This document shows, one piece after another, positions 44,101-59,100 of a stretch of DNA of 64,000 nt. The first letter of the stretch is position 1, and each line of letters begins with the position of its first letter. The notes under the pieces are model-generated. The model made no database searches and had not been told where the DNA came from. It was given only the letters and a program-made list of their open reading frames with translations. Source of the DNA: Melitaea cinxia (Eukaryota; Arthropoda; Insecta; Lepidoptera; Nymphalidae); NCBI RefSeq assembly GCF_905220565.1, contig NC_059419.1, positions 4,402,001 through 4,466,000 on the forward strand, given 5' to 3'. The translations under genes and the position numbers were made by a program.

Positions 44101-47100
44101 GTATAGTTTTATTTCTATTGATATTATAAATTTCTGCTAGTAAGATTAGGCTTGTCGGATTTTTATTCAGTTTGAAACTAATTACCATTGAATGAAGTAG
44201 CGAGATCCACAATTTGATAAAAAAATATTGTATAATAATTGCAATTCGGATGTTTCTTTAAGATAATCCGAAGTCATTATGCGTTCATACAATGAAGTAA
44301 TACAGTTCTAATAAGAACGCATTTATTTCCCCCTGCCCATCTAGAATCTGATTATTATCAACGAGTTCAATAACTGCATCATCAATTCTTCGCATCCGCG
44401 CTCGGTCTTCCATCTCAATTGACATTTATTCCCAGCAAGTATCTCTAAAATGTAAATGCGGTTATACGCACCAGCCCACAACTTCGTAATTCTACCGTCT
44501 CGAAATTCATCACTCGATTTTATTTTATCGCGATAGAGGCTATATTCAAAATGACCGAGTATAAGACGTTAAAGTCTTTCGCCACGTACGTCTGCTGTTG
44601 CTTGATACATTGCATTGATTGGGATATTAAGATCTTGTATAGATCCGAGAGGTCTCGGTCCGCTGGTGGGATGTTATAGTAAATTTCATAGCGCTATGGA
44701 AGAGGCAATGAGGCGGGGCTATAGGTGTATGTGTGGACAAAGATCTAGCTAGTGACACTCACAACCACCTACTTTGGGCTTATTAATGAACGTGTACAAG
44801 TTTATATGTAAATTTGTCAATGTAAAGAGACGTTGAAATACTATAATAGAACTCTCAGTAAATCAACTGATTTAAAAAATTGAATAATATAACTTTTCGT
44901 AAACGAGAACATAACAAAGAATACGATCAATAGGGTTCGCTTATAATAAATTAAAAACAATTACAACCCAGACTTAATTCAATTGACATTAATAAAACAA
45001 AAATGGTAACCACTCGAGACGGAGAGGCATATCAAGAATCTCGGCATAAAACAAAACGAAACGAAATAAAAAAAAAATGCCCACAGATATTATTGATGAT
45101 AAAGATCACAAAGGAAAATGAGTAAACCTAAAGAAATACGACGACTTTAGAAATATTTCTGAGTACGAAAACGTTTATGGAAGTTCCTTGTTTAATTGAA
45201 TTAAAATAGAATCGCTATTTCGCAACAATATGAATCATAATGTTCATTGTTAGTTACGTCTATGTGTTTTTTATTTTCCGATGATAATTTTTCGGTAACA
45301 TCATTGTACCGCCTATGTAAGCCCTATTGCGTTTAATTAAGACTGATTATGATTTTATTGTGTCCGCGGAGAGTAAACGGTCGGATGTATTTTGAGTTAT
45401 ATTAAAATATTCGTATCTGATTCAACTTTATCATAATGAATTTTTATTTCTATTTCAAATATTCGATCCGAATTGGATGTAACTTTTCGTTTTCCTGTAC
45501 AGATAAATACATATATTCATATTTCATTGTTATTTCGCACCGTGAGATCTTTTTGTGTTTGAATAGCGAGTTCAGTTATAATTTAAAATGTATGCCGATG
45601 TTTTTGTGTTAGTTTGTTTTGTTGTTTTTTGTTGAATACGTATAGCGAGTTAAATCTTGTATTTTGTTTAATATCTTCGATGAAGATAATCTCATTTATT
45701 AAATAAATCGTTTTATAATTAAATTTATGTTATTGTAGAATTAAATTGTCTGAATGATTAATAATACAATGAATTATGATTTATATTTTTTAACGATATG
45801 ATATCATTATCTAATTTGCACTAAAACTTTGAAACCCTAAAACAAAGGTAATTAAATCTTAGAAAAAAAAAAAACAATAATATCGCTTCCTTTCTCGATG
45901 TGATTGTTTAAAACAAGATTAAAAGTCAATCTTCATGTACAAGTTTTTTTTTTTTTAACAATGGCAACATTCTCAACGATGTTAACTATTGTTATTTAAA
46001 TAAATCGATGTACAAAAACCATTTGCAGATACTTTAACTTAATAATGTCTATAAATCACCAATGATTCGCATTGTATCATCGGATACTTAATTATTCGTA
46101 TTAAGTACGTAAAGACCATTAATTACTTAGCAATATGAAGGGAGACGTTTACACAGCGCAGGCGGTCATAAACTCTGTCGGCGGATGAAAGAACGCAGAT
46201 AATTATGAACGTACGCATGCGTAGATCAAATCGGGATCCATCGATAAAGGATCCGAGATACATTCGATCGATTCCCGGTTCTAATAGCCATTGAAACTGT
46301 AGCCGTTTCCTTCCTCTCGAGTTTATTAGCTATTTCAACGTTTTGATTTTTCCGTATTTAAATGAACGTTTTCTGCAGCGATAAATAGTAATCACAATAC
46401 ACAATAGAGGAGATAAATCTTTGGCTCGGTTCGGCCATCTCCGCCCCGCCCCGCGCGGTGATTGGAGTAAACGATTCCGCATGATCTTGTTTAGTTTTTG
46501 CTCTGTTTAATCTTTCTCGTACTGACTTTACTTTTCGTTTGTTTTTACAATCTCAATCGGAATGGTAGTCAATTAGAAAGATCGAAACTGCCTTTTTTGT
46601 CTAATTCGTCTCGATATGTATCGGATTCTTGGATGGACGTAAGTGTTTTAATTGGTGATGGACCGATGTCAGCTTTTAAGATAATTGTTCGAGCGTTTAA
46701 ACGTTGTTTTTTATCGTCTCTGAGATTCTGGACATGTCAAATACGTGATTTAAAAAAATTATCTGTTTTTTTTGTTTCTTGTTATAGATCATCGTTTACG
46801 TCGGTAGCACCGGTACTTTGTTCGAAACGGGTTATATTGCTTTATAATTATTGAGATTTTTAATACGTTCTTTGATTTGATATTGATTATCTGGGTACGT
46901 TTGATTTTTTTACGTTAGTTTTTTATTGTAATTTAAATTAGCTCCTGCTTGTATCTGTAACACTGATATACACATACAAATTATTATAGAGAGAATTTCG
47001 ATTTAAAATTAAAGAGAAATTCAAATTAAATAGTATTAGAATAGCTAAATCAATTTATAAATAAATACGAAAACACAATTAGTGTAATACAAGTTTCACT

Positions 47101-50100
47101 TTTTTAATCCAAACTAATTAACAATAAGATGGTCGTTTGACTGATTTTTCTTTTTCTAGAACATCGTCTAAGTTCAATGTAATATAACAATTGAAAATAA
47201 ATCCTTTGACCAATTAGCGTTTGTTCAATGATGAACAGTCAGGTGAAGAATCGAACAATGATCGATAAATTTAAAAACTGAACAGGAAATCGATCCAATC
47301 GAATGTTAGATTTACAAAATACTCAATTTTTTATATAAAATAATAGGTTAATAAAGTTTCGACCACTAGTGGTCGCCTAGTGGTTGAAATTAGACCATAA
47401 TTAATTTAAATTATATGTTTGAACAATAATTATTAAGGCTCTGTTGTCAAAGACTGTACTTTTATAATAATAAACAAAAGATTATATATTCGTCATCATC
47501 ATCATCATTTCAGCATATCCAGTCCACTGCTGGACATAGGCCTCCACAAGTTCGCCCGAAATATGGTGCGAAGTCATGTGTTTCACCCATTGTCACCACG
47601 CTGGGCAGGCGGGTTGGTGACCGCAGGGCTGGCTTTGTTGCACCTAAGACGCTGCGTGGTGTCTTCGGCCTGTGTATTTCAAAGCCAGCAGTTTGATGGT
47701 TATCCTGCCATCGGTCGACTTTATAAGTTTCAAGGTGGTATTGCAACTATCCCTTAGTCGCCTCTTACGACACCCACGGGAAGAGAGAGGGTGGCTATAT
47801 TCTTTGATGCCGTAGCCACACAGCATATATATTCGTGTATGTGGCTAATGCATAATAAGTATGCATAATAGTATGTGTAATTTTTTTTATTGATTTAATG
47901 TATTTTTTATACATAATTAAAAAAATTAGCATTCTGCACTCCTTCACTATATAAACTATGTGTCTCGTAGATTACATTGTCTAAAAAATTAACTCGATAT
48001 CGAAACATATATTTGATTAATAATTTGATATATCTTGACAAACTTTACTTGTGTACAAATTTATCATAAAAATTTATACTTATAATGCTACAGCTATGCC
48101 CCGCAGTTTTGCGTTATTTTGAGACAAAAATAGCCTATAATCTTCCTCAGGTATCCGACTCAAAAATAATTTTTCAATTTGAACAAGCGGTTCCTAAGAC
48201 TAGCACGTAATAAATTTTTCACCTTTATAATATTATTATAGATTACCTACGTAATATTATTAATTACAGTCACGTGCTCTAGCGCTACCGTTAGCATTAA
48301 CATACCGGGTAGTTAGCGTACAATATAATGCAATATTTCGTATCATACATTTCTCGGAACAACTAAACACTATCTGCGATCTGTAGACTAAACAATGAAT
48401 GGCAATTTCTTATAAATCTGAGAACGATTTCGCTAAACCCGAATCACGTATGGTATATAAAATTTACATAATAAACCATTAGGATTCTGACGCGTGGTCG
48501 ATGCTTTTTTACGTGTGAATTTCTTGACATCGTTATTTATTCTTAAAAATATTATAAAATTGTTTTACGTTACCATTGTTTGTGATTTTATGGCTGATGG
48601 ATTTTTTATTTTGAATGTTAATTAGTAAGAGTTATATATATTATTGGTATATATAGTACCAATTTAATTTCCTAGGATATATTTTTAAAATAATTATCTT
48701 TAATTGCCAAATAAAGAATTCTAACTTTATAGCGCTTTAGCCTGTAATATCCCACTACTGGGCATAGGCCTCTTTCCCCAAGTAGGAGAAGGATCAGAGC
48801 TTAATCCACCACGCTGCTCCAATGCGGATATATTTTCTACTATGAGTAACGATCGCATCAGGTGTACATGATAACAACCGGGACCGACAGCTTAACGTGC
48901 TCTCCGAGGCACGATGGGGAGACCTACAAGGACTGCAAAAACACCCAGACCACGGCAAACACCTGTATGGCTAATACAAATGTTTGTCATGTGCGGGGAT
49001 CGAACCCACAACCGCCAGCGCAACAGGTACAATCCATGGCTGTGACCGTTGCGCCAACGCGGCGTCATTATATATTAACTATAAAATAAGAATTAATAAT
49101 AAAATATTATAAATATTTAAAAAAATATATTTAAAATATAAAAAATACTTTTTTGTGCTATTATTAGAAAAGAATCTGTTACCTTGGAATGATGAATCAC
49201 ATTACTGTTAAAATTTATATCACATATTTCCATTAAAACAAAAAACAAAACAAAAAAACGTTTAAAAATATTAAATACCGCGAATTAATTTGCCGAAAAG
49301 TTGTATAGTGTTGTTTTATATTTGTGTTCGGTCGTAAATAAGTAAAATTTAACTTGGTACGGAGTCGAGTTATTCGGAGAAACTTAAGTTATTGTCGACG
49401 GGACACGTAATCGAAAATCCTCGACGCCGTTTCGATTTTACAGCTTTTTATCTCGACCAAGTTTTCGGGACTGTCGGCTTAGAACACGACACATTATAGA
49501 AATGGCGTAACTAAGTCATAAGATAGATAGAAAGTATATCATAGAGACCCACCTTTATGTAAACATGTATGCATGTCTAGGAATTATTTTCAGCATATAA
49601 CGCCAATCGCTGATAACTTCATATGAATGTGCTTTACTATTCATTAAAATAAAAAAATATATATGTAGTTTAATAAAAGTAATTATTCTGGCGGTACCGA
49701 AAATACGAATTCTTACCTTTGTCCACATTATCAATGGCTCATATTATAAGAGTATGTTAATGATCTTTAAACACTAAATGTCAAAAGACGACAGGACATT
49801 GCCTAAATTAATGGCAAAATTCCAAGGACTTTTGACACATCACGACAATTAAAAATGCCAAGGGAATGCAATATATTCAAATTTGCAATACATTTTTAAA
49901 AGGACTTATGTAATAAGTGCTTCTTTTATATTTAATTTAAAGCAAAACGTGACATTCACTTATGTATATTTACTGGTTTGATTCACGAAAGTTACAAATT
50001 TATTTATAGATCATATAAACGTTTGCATTGAGCGTATTTTTCACCCCCACACAGACTTCACCCCACACGGGATACTTGTGGCCGCTAAATTTTATATTTT

Positions 50101-53100
50101 TTATTTATACGATTTATAAAACATATACTAATACAGAGTTTATAATTATGTGTTGAGTGTTGTTTTACTTACAAGTTGGTTTTACTTACAAGTTGCCATA
50201 TTTTTATTTTTATTATTGTTATATATCATTTCGACGCTTCCATTATTCTATGTCAGCTATGTCAAGATTTAAAAAGGCGGTATTACAAATTTTTCTTTCA
50301 ACAATCACAGTAACTCAAGTCTGTTTCAACAATGGATGTTTCATGATAGTGTTTCAGACACGCTTAATATTTCATTGATTACCGCTGATTTAATTCTACA
50401 TTAAAACACTTAAACTTTGTTCAAGAACTTTATTTCTAGGATAATTATCTTTATGTTACTTTTATCATAATGAAGAGTTCGTTGTATAAAATAATTGATA
50501 GTTGTTTTCCTACTTATATTGGCCTAATATATGTACTGTGTGGCTACGGTACTAAAGAATATAGCCACCCCCTCTCTTCCCGTGGGTGTCGTAAGAGGCG
50601 ACTAAGGGATAACACAGTTTCGCTACCACCTTGGAACTTAAAAAGCTGACCGGTGGCGGGATAACGATATAACCATCTAACTGCTGGCTTTGAAATACAC
50701 AGGCCGAAGACGGGCAGCAGCGTCTTCGGTGCGACAAAGCCAGCCCTGCACTCACCAACCCGCCTGCCCAGCGTGATGACTATGGGCAAAACAGATGAGT
50801 TCAAGTTATTTTTGGCGTAAACTTGTGGAGACTTATGTCCAGCAGTGGACTGTATAGGCTGGAATGAATGAATGAAAATTAATATCAACCTTTAATCTCC
50901 CATGTATCAAGGAAGATTATAGGCTATAAAACATCAAGTTACGGCTCATAATGGCCAAGTTAAAGTTAGATTAGTACATTTGTGTATTTATACAAAGCTT
51001 TTAACTCGCAAGTTCGTTCAGCTCGACTAGCTTTTTGTTACAAAAAGTTTACACCAGGTCACATAATGCATTATAATTTTATACAAAGATACGGACTGCG
51101 AGCCAAATGAATATGCAAGGGCGATGCTTGCAATTGAGTTATTGTCATCGTGCGCGAGTGTGTGTGCAGCTTTATAGTTGCGAGTACTTTTCACATCGGA
51201 GAGGATGACTTTTGATTTGAGTCTGTTAAGTTAGGTCTTACTTTTTTTTTGTTATTATTAAGTTGTAGGCATTAAAAACTTTTTTGAATGTATTTTACTT
51301 TTTTTTTACAACTAGCATTAAGCGTAATTGATATTTTGTGATTATAAAATTAATTATTTTTTAAATTAAAGAAGTTTTTTTTATATAGTTTTAAGTATAT
51401 TTTTTGTTAATTATATATTTTTTCCAAGTGTCGATGAAGTGGTAAAGATTGAATCAGTAAAATGTATAAGGAAGTAAACAATGCGAGTTTTCAATTATTC
51501 GTAATTCTTGTAAATGTTGTATTTCAGTTCTGCTAAAGGTCATCGCATAATGAACTTCGTATAACAAAAAAAAAACAACGAATTACTCCGGGCTATGTCG
51601 AGGGACCTTATATTGTGGATGTATGTATGTGTGGGATGTCAATGTGTGCGAACGAAGAAATGCATACTTTATGACGTCTGCTCACATTCTGCGCGGTGCC
51701 ACAAAGAAATTATACGCGTATTAAATCCGTGGAGGTGTGAGCGTTTTTTTTTTAATTCTTTTTCCATACAAGTTTACAATGGATAGCGAATCCAGGATTT
51801 TGATATTGTCTAAGATGATGATGATTCGTGTGTATAAGGTGTTTTTGAAAATGGATTGTTGGTTGTTTTGATAATTTAATTTCAAACTGAGGAGCTTTAA
51901 TATTGTGGTAACAAGGAGATTAAAAAAAATGTTAGTAGATTTGATATTTAGTTTTAAAATTGATTCATTTTGGTGCTAACTGTGGCAACCGGAGAAAGAA
52001 TCATTACGTAAACATATTTTTAAGTTATTTAAAAGCTCTTAACCTTAATAAGTATGACATTATAATTACCCATTGTAATATTAATAGGATCACTTTTACT
52101 GATATTAATTTGATTATAACGTAATATAATATTATGTTCAAGTAAAATTTTTATGTAATTTAAAAAGTAGTCAGAAAACATTAAAGAAATAATGCTGGGG
52201 TACTTTAACTGAATTATATACAAAAGTTTTTCAGTGACGGGCGATCACGCGTGTACGTTGACAGACCTCATTCGTTTATTTATACTGGTGGTCGCCCAGT
52301 GATCGAAATTCGACCATGATTTATTTAAATAATAAATTTGTACATTATTAAAGTTCTGTTTTCAATACTAAACATAACAATATACATGGCATTTAGTAAT
52401 GCTTTTTTTATTAATTCGATGTATTTTTATGCATAATTATAAAAAATATTAACACCTTCCTTGTGCGAAATTTCATACTCAAAAGAGTTGAAAAGTTTTT
52501 ACTTCTCAGATAAATTTTTAATTAATACGTGCTTTTTAGCTGTTTCAATAATTGTTTATTAACGGAAACTTTTTTTGGTTTATGTATTTGCTGTATGAAT
52601 TCTTAATTATGTTCCTATACTTTGTTTCCTAAATAAAATAATAAAAAAACTCTTCTAACTTTTTCATTTTGGAAAAAAAAATCGTGTGTGCTTTAGATCA
52701 CACGACTGAAGTTAATCTTACGAAACGTAACTCTCACTCTTCCTATCTTCACTAACTTATCTTCACTTACTCTCCCTCTCAACTTCCGTTCACCTCTGGT
52801 GATCACACTTTTCGTAACGATCTCGTCACGCATTCACCAGCTTACTCCCCAAGTCAAGTGTGCGTTTTACTTCAAAAATCTTTAGCTACGTAATAAACTC
52901 AACTACAGTCCACATACATCCTGTTCCAGTATAAAGGATACGATTCTAATTAACAAAGTAACGTACACATGCTGCATCCTCTATAAGAAGCTTGTAGCGA
53001 TCTTGATTAGATAGGGAACTTGAACTAATCCGTTCATGTGGTTCCGTATTATTAGTTAGAAATAGTTGATGAGATTTATTGTGACATAGTTGTATAACTG

Positions 53101-56100
53101 AGATAATAATTATTGTAAGCTTTGTGGATTTGTTTTAATGTGTATTGTATGAAACTACTGATAATCAACATTTTACTAATGTCCTATAACCCTATGGTTG
53201 TGTGGAAGAAATCGCTCTTAGCGATAACAACGCCTTTGTACATCTTTCTTTGTATGTATCACTTTTTGTTACGTTTGTTTATGGTGTGCAATAAAGAGTA
53301 TTTGTTATTATTATTAATAATTAATTATAAGTCGTGTATGATATGTATATTACCCATAATAGTAAAAATGACAACGTTTCTGCCTGTTTGATGGACTAAA
53401 GTATTTTTAGTAATTATGTGTTATCTTTTCAGTTTTTATGTAGATTTCTGAATAATTGTGATTCTTAATTAATCTCAAAATGCTGCTGACTTAAATATTT
53501 TTCGAGGCAAAGTCAGTTCGGTCTATTAGTATAGTTCAAAATGCGGTTAAAAACAAAAGGAATGTTGTTGTTAGGAAAAAAAGACTAATATTTAACACAA
53601 TAAAAACAAAAATAAATTATTAATAATCCAACAACTCGTACTGTTTTGAATACATAACTATTTGATTTTCGGCTGATATTATATTATATTAATAATGGCC
53701 GATTTCGCGTGATTTACAACAGAATAAAGATCTCCGCTAATAAACGTTTTATTACTAAACGTCGATGCGATTATTATAATCGATAACTAATTAAAAGCTC
53801 AATCGATTACGATGCGATTGAGAGAATGAGTTTGAAAGGATGTGGTATCATTAGGAGAAAAAAATATATTTTGAGGTGATTTGTGGTTCTGTAGGGATTC
53901 TTTAATTTTAATTTATTATCAATAAATGTTGTCGGTTGTGGGAATAATTTTATAGTTTATTTTAAAACAACTTTCGATAGAGTAAATCTACACTCAACGG
54001 CAAATATAACCAGTCACCTATATTTTATAAGTTTCATCAAAGTTCTATACTAATGGGTGTATTTTTAAGTGCATTTAAATTAAATTTTGCAATAAACAGA
54101 AAAATTACTTTTTTATTTTTAAGTCTATAATTTTTAAGAAAAGTATTATTAAAAAAGTTATTTTTTATAACTAATATAAAATATGTTACTTAAAAGATTG
54201 AAATTATGCTATATACCAATTCTATAAAAGAACATTTAATACCAAAATCAAAATATCAAAAATAATATTATTCAAAAGCACCTTTGAATCGCCATTTTAC
54301 ATATTAAATTATTAATTATGGTTAAAAGTGAATCTACCACCAATTGGTAACTCTATTTAGCAAGCTTTTAATTAATTGTATAAACAGATTTCCGACACAC
54401 ATAATATAGAAAAAAAAATTGTAGTTCTAAAAACAATAAAGAACCCTAACACGAATCTATATTTACTGCGGAAACCAATATTTTATAATAAATATTCAGA
54501 AAACTTAATAATCATCGGACATGATAGAAGCAGTGTTTTAATAACCATAATTAACAATTTTAAAATATAAATTATTGCTCTATCGCCTCGGGATTAGTTC
54601 TTAACGCGTTAGAAAGAGATAGATGTATTATTTTTTGTTAATTCCAACAAGTCAGAGAGGGATGGAATACGTGAGAAATTAACAGAAATTGATTATTTAT
54701 TTCTAAATTTTGAAAAATTATACGATAATATTTTTATGAGTAACGTTTAGGAATACATATTCGATTAGGAACCAAATCTATCAATATATTTTTAAAGTAT
54801 ATACATACATTCTCAATATTTGGTAAATACTTATATAACAACAAGCTATGTCCCGCGACTTCATCCACGTTAATTTGAAGAAAAAATAGCCTATAGTCTT
54901 CGTCGGTAAATCGAACAAAAAAAGAGTTTTTCAATTCGAACCAGTAGTTCTACAGATTAGCGCATTAAAAAAAAAATAAAAAAAAAAAATTATATAATTA
55001 ATATATATATATATAATATATTTTACTTTATAATAATATGTAGTCGATACAGTTGCGTTTATACTCAAAACAGATTCATTGTGTTAAGATATTTTTGTAA
55101 TTTTTAACAGATGGCCACAATGCCTTTATTAACCAACTTCCAAAAAAGGAGCAGGTTCTCAATTCGACTGTATTTTTTTTATGTATGTTACTTCAGAACT
55201 TTTGACTGGGTGGACCTATTTCGACAATTTTTTTGTAATCGAAAGGTGGTGTGTTATTTCGTCCCACTTAAATTTATTTGAGATCTAACAACTACTTTCC
55301 GAGCTATATCTAATAATGCGTTTTTAGTTGACTATTTTTTCGTCGACCTACGTTGTATTATAATGATAAATATCATCCTTAATACAGATTATACAAATAA
55401 ACCTCTTTAGGATGTTCAGCTAATTGCCTGTGTAGTGTCACTTCTATAATTTATATTGAAATAAAGCTTATTATTATTAATTAGCTAGCTTCAAAAGCTT
55501 AAGCTCCATAAAAAATAATTAATTGTTTTATGTTTCTTAAATTATTATTATGTTTTAATATTATAAAAGATTAATTGTAGATCCATATTTTGCTACTAAC
55601 ACATAATACAATACACACTATAAGCTCCAAGGAATAAAAAGCAACATAACAGCAATCCGAGGCAACATAACATATTGTACGAGAACTAAGCTGGGTCTAA
55701 GTCTAGAATTATAAGCTCGATTAATATTAAATTGTGTGTGAGTGACATTGTGCTTGACATTAATTTCTAAGAAAGCCCTGAATTCATTAAGTGTAGAATG
55801 AATGAGAATGCTAATGAACTTGACTAAATAGTCACTCGGTGTCTGCGATCATGTTTTGAATTCAGAACCTGTTAGTGGAAATAGGTGTTAGGTGTTATGT
55901 GATGTACGGGGAATCTATTAGGACTATTAATAAGTTAAAATAACTTATTAATATATGATTTCATTACTTTAGATAAAGCTATAACTTTTACTGTACTCTA
56001 TTGGAAAATAATTAACTTTTTATTATTTTACAATTATTATACAGTGTAAAAGTTTCTTACCTGAGGTACACACACACATGAGGGCACAGCCAGAAATTTA

Positions 56101-59100
56101 CTGCTCAAAATATGGAGCAGCCGGATTGGGGTAGTACCTCGACCGTACAGAAGATCATTGCTAAATAGTACTGTTCTCAAGCAGTGTGGTGTTCCTGTTG
56201 GTGAGTAAGGTGACCAGAGCTCCTGGGAGGAATCGGGGGTAGGGTCAACAACGCGCTTGCGATGCTTCTGGTGTTGCACACGTGTATAAGCTACGGTAAT
56301 CGCTTAACCATCAGGTGTCCGTACGCATGTCTGCTGACCTGGTTTATATATAAAAAAAGTTTGGATTGTTGTTTGTTACTCTACAGAATAGTTTGACAGA
56401 TGTAAATGAAATACCTAGATATATAGATTGTAATCTCAGATAGCACAAGAATGTTTTTGTGTCCCGGAAACAGCAGGCTTCCTGTTTAATAGATTTCCAA
56501 GCGAATGAAGTCATGAGTAACGGATTGCAGCTCATAAATACAAATTGATAAAGATAATAAATTTAAAAATTTTAGGCAAACGCGGCAAGGTGAGATCGCA
56601 GTCAAGCGCTAGTCTACATGTTTAAAAAAAAGTACTTAATGAATACAAGTTAATGAATCAGTAGTCTTCCTTCCTTTCAAGTTGTTTAAAGATACATACA
56701 CATACAAAGTTCAATGCTATAATCTACTATAAGATATTTCAGCACGATATTTTTAATACCACTAGGATAAGCTAACATCTGTTTGGTCCTTCCTGAAAAT
56801 AAAATATTTTATAGCCTATATTGTCACTGGACGAAACATACTCGTATATCTATTGTAAAATGATTAAAAAGTTCTGTTTCAGTACATTTATAAGTAATGG
56901 ATTACAGGTAAACGGGAGAGTATTGTTCTTCGAATATCACAGTTGATATTTGTATAATATTACACTGATTGTGCAGTGTAAATATAAGTAATTAGTAACA
57001 GTAAAATACTATATATTGTAAATATTATCCTGTAAAAATTGTATTAGGTATCAGTCACTTGAAGTAAAGATTTTTGATCTGATTCCATTCGATATGTCGT
57101 GTATCCCAGGTGTTGGAACAGCGCACTCTCACGACAATAGAGCAAATCGTCGGGCACCGGACGCGCTGCTCCGACTATTATACGTAAATGGGAAACTATT
57201 TGCCTATTGCGTGCCCCACCGGCCTCGGGAACTTTGATAGGGCGAGCAGAGACTGACGACTAAAAACCATTCCCATTCCATATTAATAACATTATTATAA
57301 TAACTGTTAGCTAATCTTTAACAAAAAATTTTGTATTTTTAACCGACTTCAAAAATTTTACGTGTGTTATTACCTCGTAACTTTTTACTGGGTGGATCGA
57401 TTTCGATGATTCTTTGTTAATCGAAAGCTGGTGCTTATCACGTGGTCCCGTTTAAAATGAAAATAATAATGCGTATTTATTTGACTATTTTTTCGTCTAC
57501 CTACGTTAATTATTTGATGTAATGTAGTCGAATTTTTTTTCCGGTGCAAAAACAAATAATTATTATGTTTTATTTATGTTGGCAATCCAATACATACAAT
57601 ATAGTGTATAGACTTCGATGAAGTTTAGTACAAAGATATAGGATACCTTGTGTGTTTACGCTAGAATTAGTAGAATTTGTTAATGTTTAGCAAAACTCAT
57701 ACTTGAATGCTGATTTTTTGTTTAAAAAAAATCTTTAAAATTTTGCGATAAGTTAATTACAAATTAATTATATATATATATTTGTATATATTTTTTTCGC
57801 TTTAAACTAATTATATCGTGTCGTTACATCAAGCTATCTCATGAAATCAGTCATTAGTGTTAATAGCTTGTTATCTGATCTTAGTGACTTAAGTAAACTG
57901 TGCTACGATTAAGATTTAAAAAAAAATTGAAAGTCTATCAGACTTTCATGACTAAAAAAGTTCTTGACTAAAAATATAGTATAATTTTAGAAAAATTATT
58001 TCTCTCAAATTTAGCAGAAGATTTATTCAAACTTTCATTAGTTTAATATGTTAAGTCAAACATTGTTTAGATGTGAACTATTTCTAATTAAGATGCTTCT
58101 CATATTTAGTGTTTATATTACAAGGCTTCCTATACACTTACGACACTGCGACGATAAAAAATATTTAATAATTATAATGATACAACTTTTTCAGATTTTA
58201 TCGCAGTTTATTAGGTTTTTTACATGTCCGACGTTTTGGATACTTTTCAGCAACCATGGTCACGGAGGTCCCCTCAATAAAATCCGACAACGTTGTTTAA
58301 TTATATCGAGAGAGATTCGCGTAAACATTAGAAAATAAAATATAATAATGTTTATCTACGCAAGTTGAGTGTCTCAATTTTGAAACAAATTTATAGTGAA
58401 TGATACTGATATATTTTTTAATTAAATTTTTATAGGCTGAGAGATAATTACCAAAAATTTTCCGAATTGTTTTATCATTATAAAAGTATCAACAGCAGTC
58501 AACGAGTACGAATAATATCTATTTGTTCTATAAGGATCTATTATTATTTCAAGGCCTATTATCAAAACATGAAACACTATTATCAATTTAAAGCGTGACA
58601 AAAATACACATATAAATGACCTAATACTGGGTCATATAGAGCATTACGAAATGGGAGTATATTAGCTCGCTCCCAACGGCGGGTCTCAATTGAGTGAATT
58701 CGTTCTATTGAGGAGATTAAAGCTGAGGTTTCCACAATTACAGCGAGGGGCCGCGAGGAAGGGACCTAAAACTAGATGGATTCAATTTAACGTTTTTCCC
58801 TGTTAGTTATTTTGATTTATAATGTCGTTTTTTATCATGTACTTGTCATGGTTTGTTGAGCTGTTTTTTTAAACGTTGGTTTAGTTTATCTTGCATTTAG
58901 TTAGATAAGTATGAAATGTGTTGAACGATTTTATTAATGTCTACTGTGTGCATAAGTGAAAGTATTTTTTGCACTATGTGTTTTGCAGTATTTTTTGACA
59001 TTGGTAGAACTGAACTGAGTTAAAAAATAATTTAATAAATATAATTTGCCTAAACGATAAAATTTCAATAATTACAGTAACACTTGAGTTTAACTTACCA

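Noticed and set aside
46498..46854. 118-codon frame as a gene
   Set aside because: T-rich, Phe/Leu/Ser-biased, no domain, and it lies within a castor intron on the other strand.
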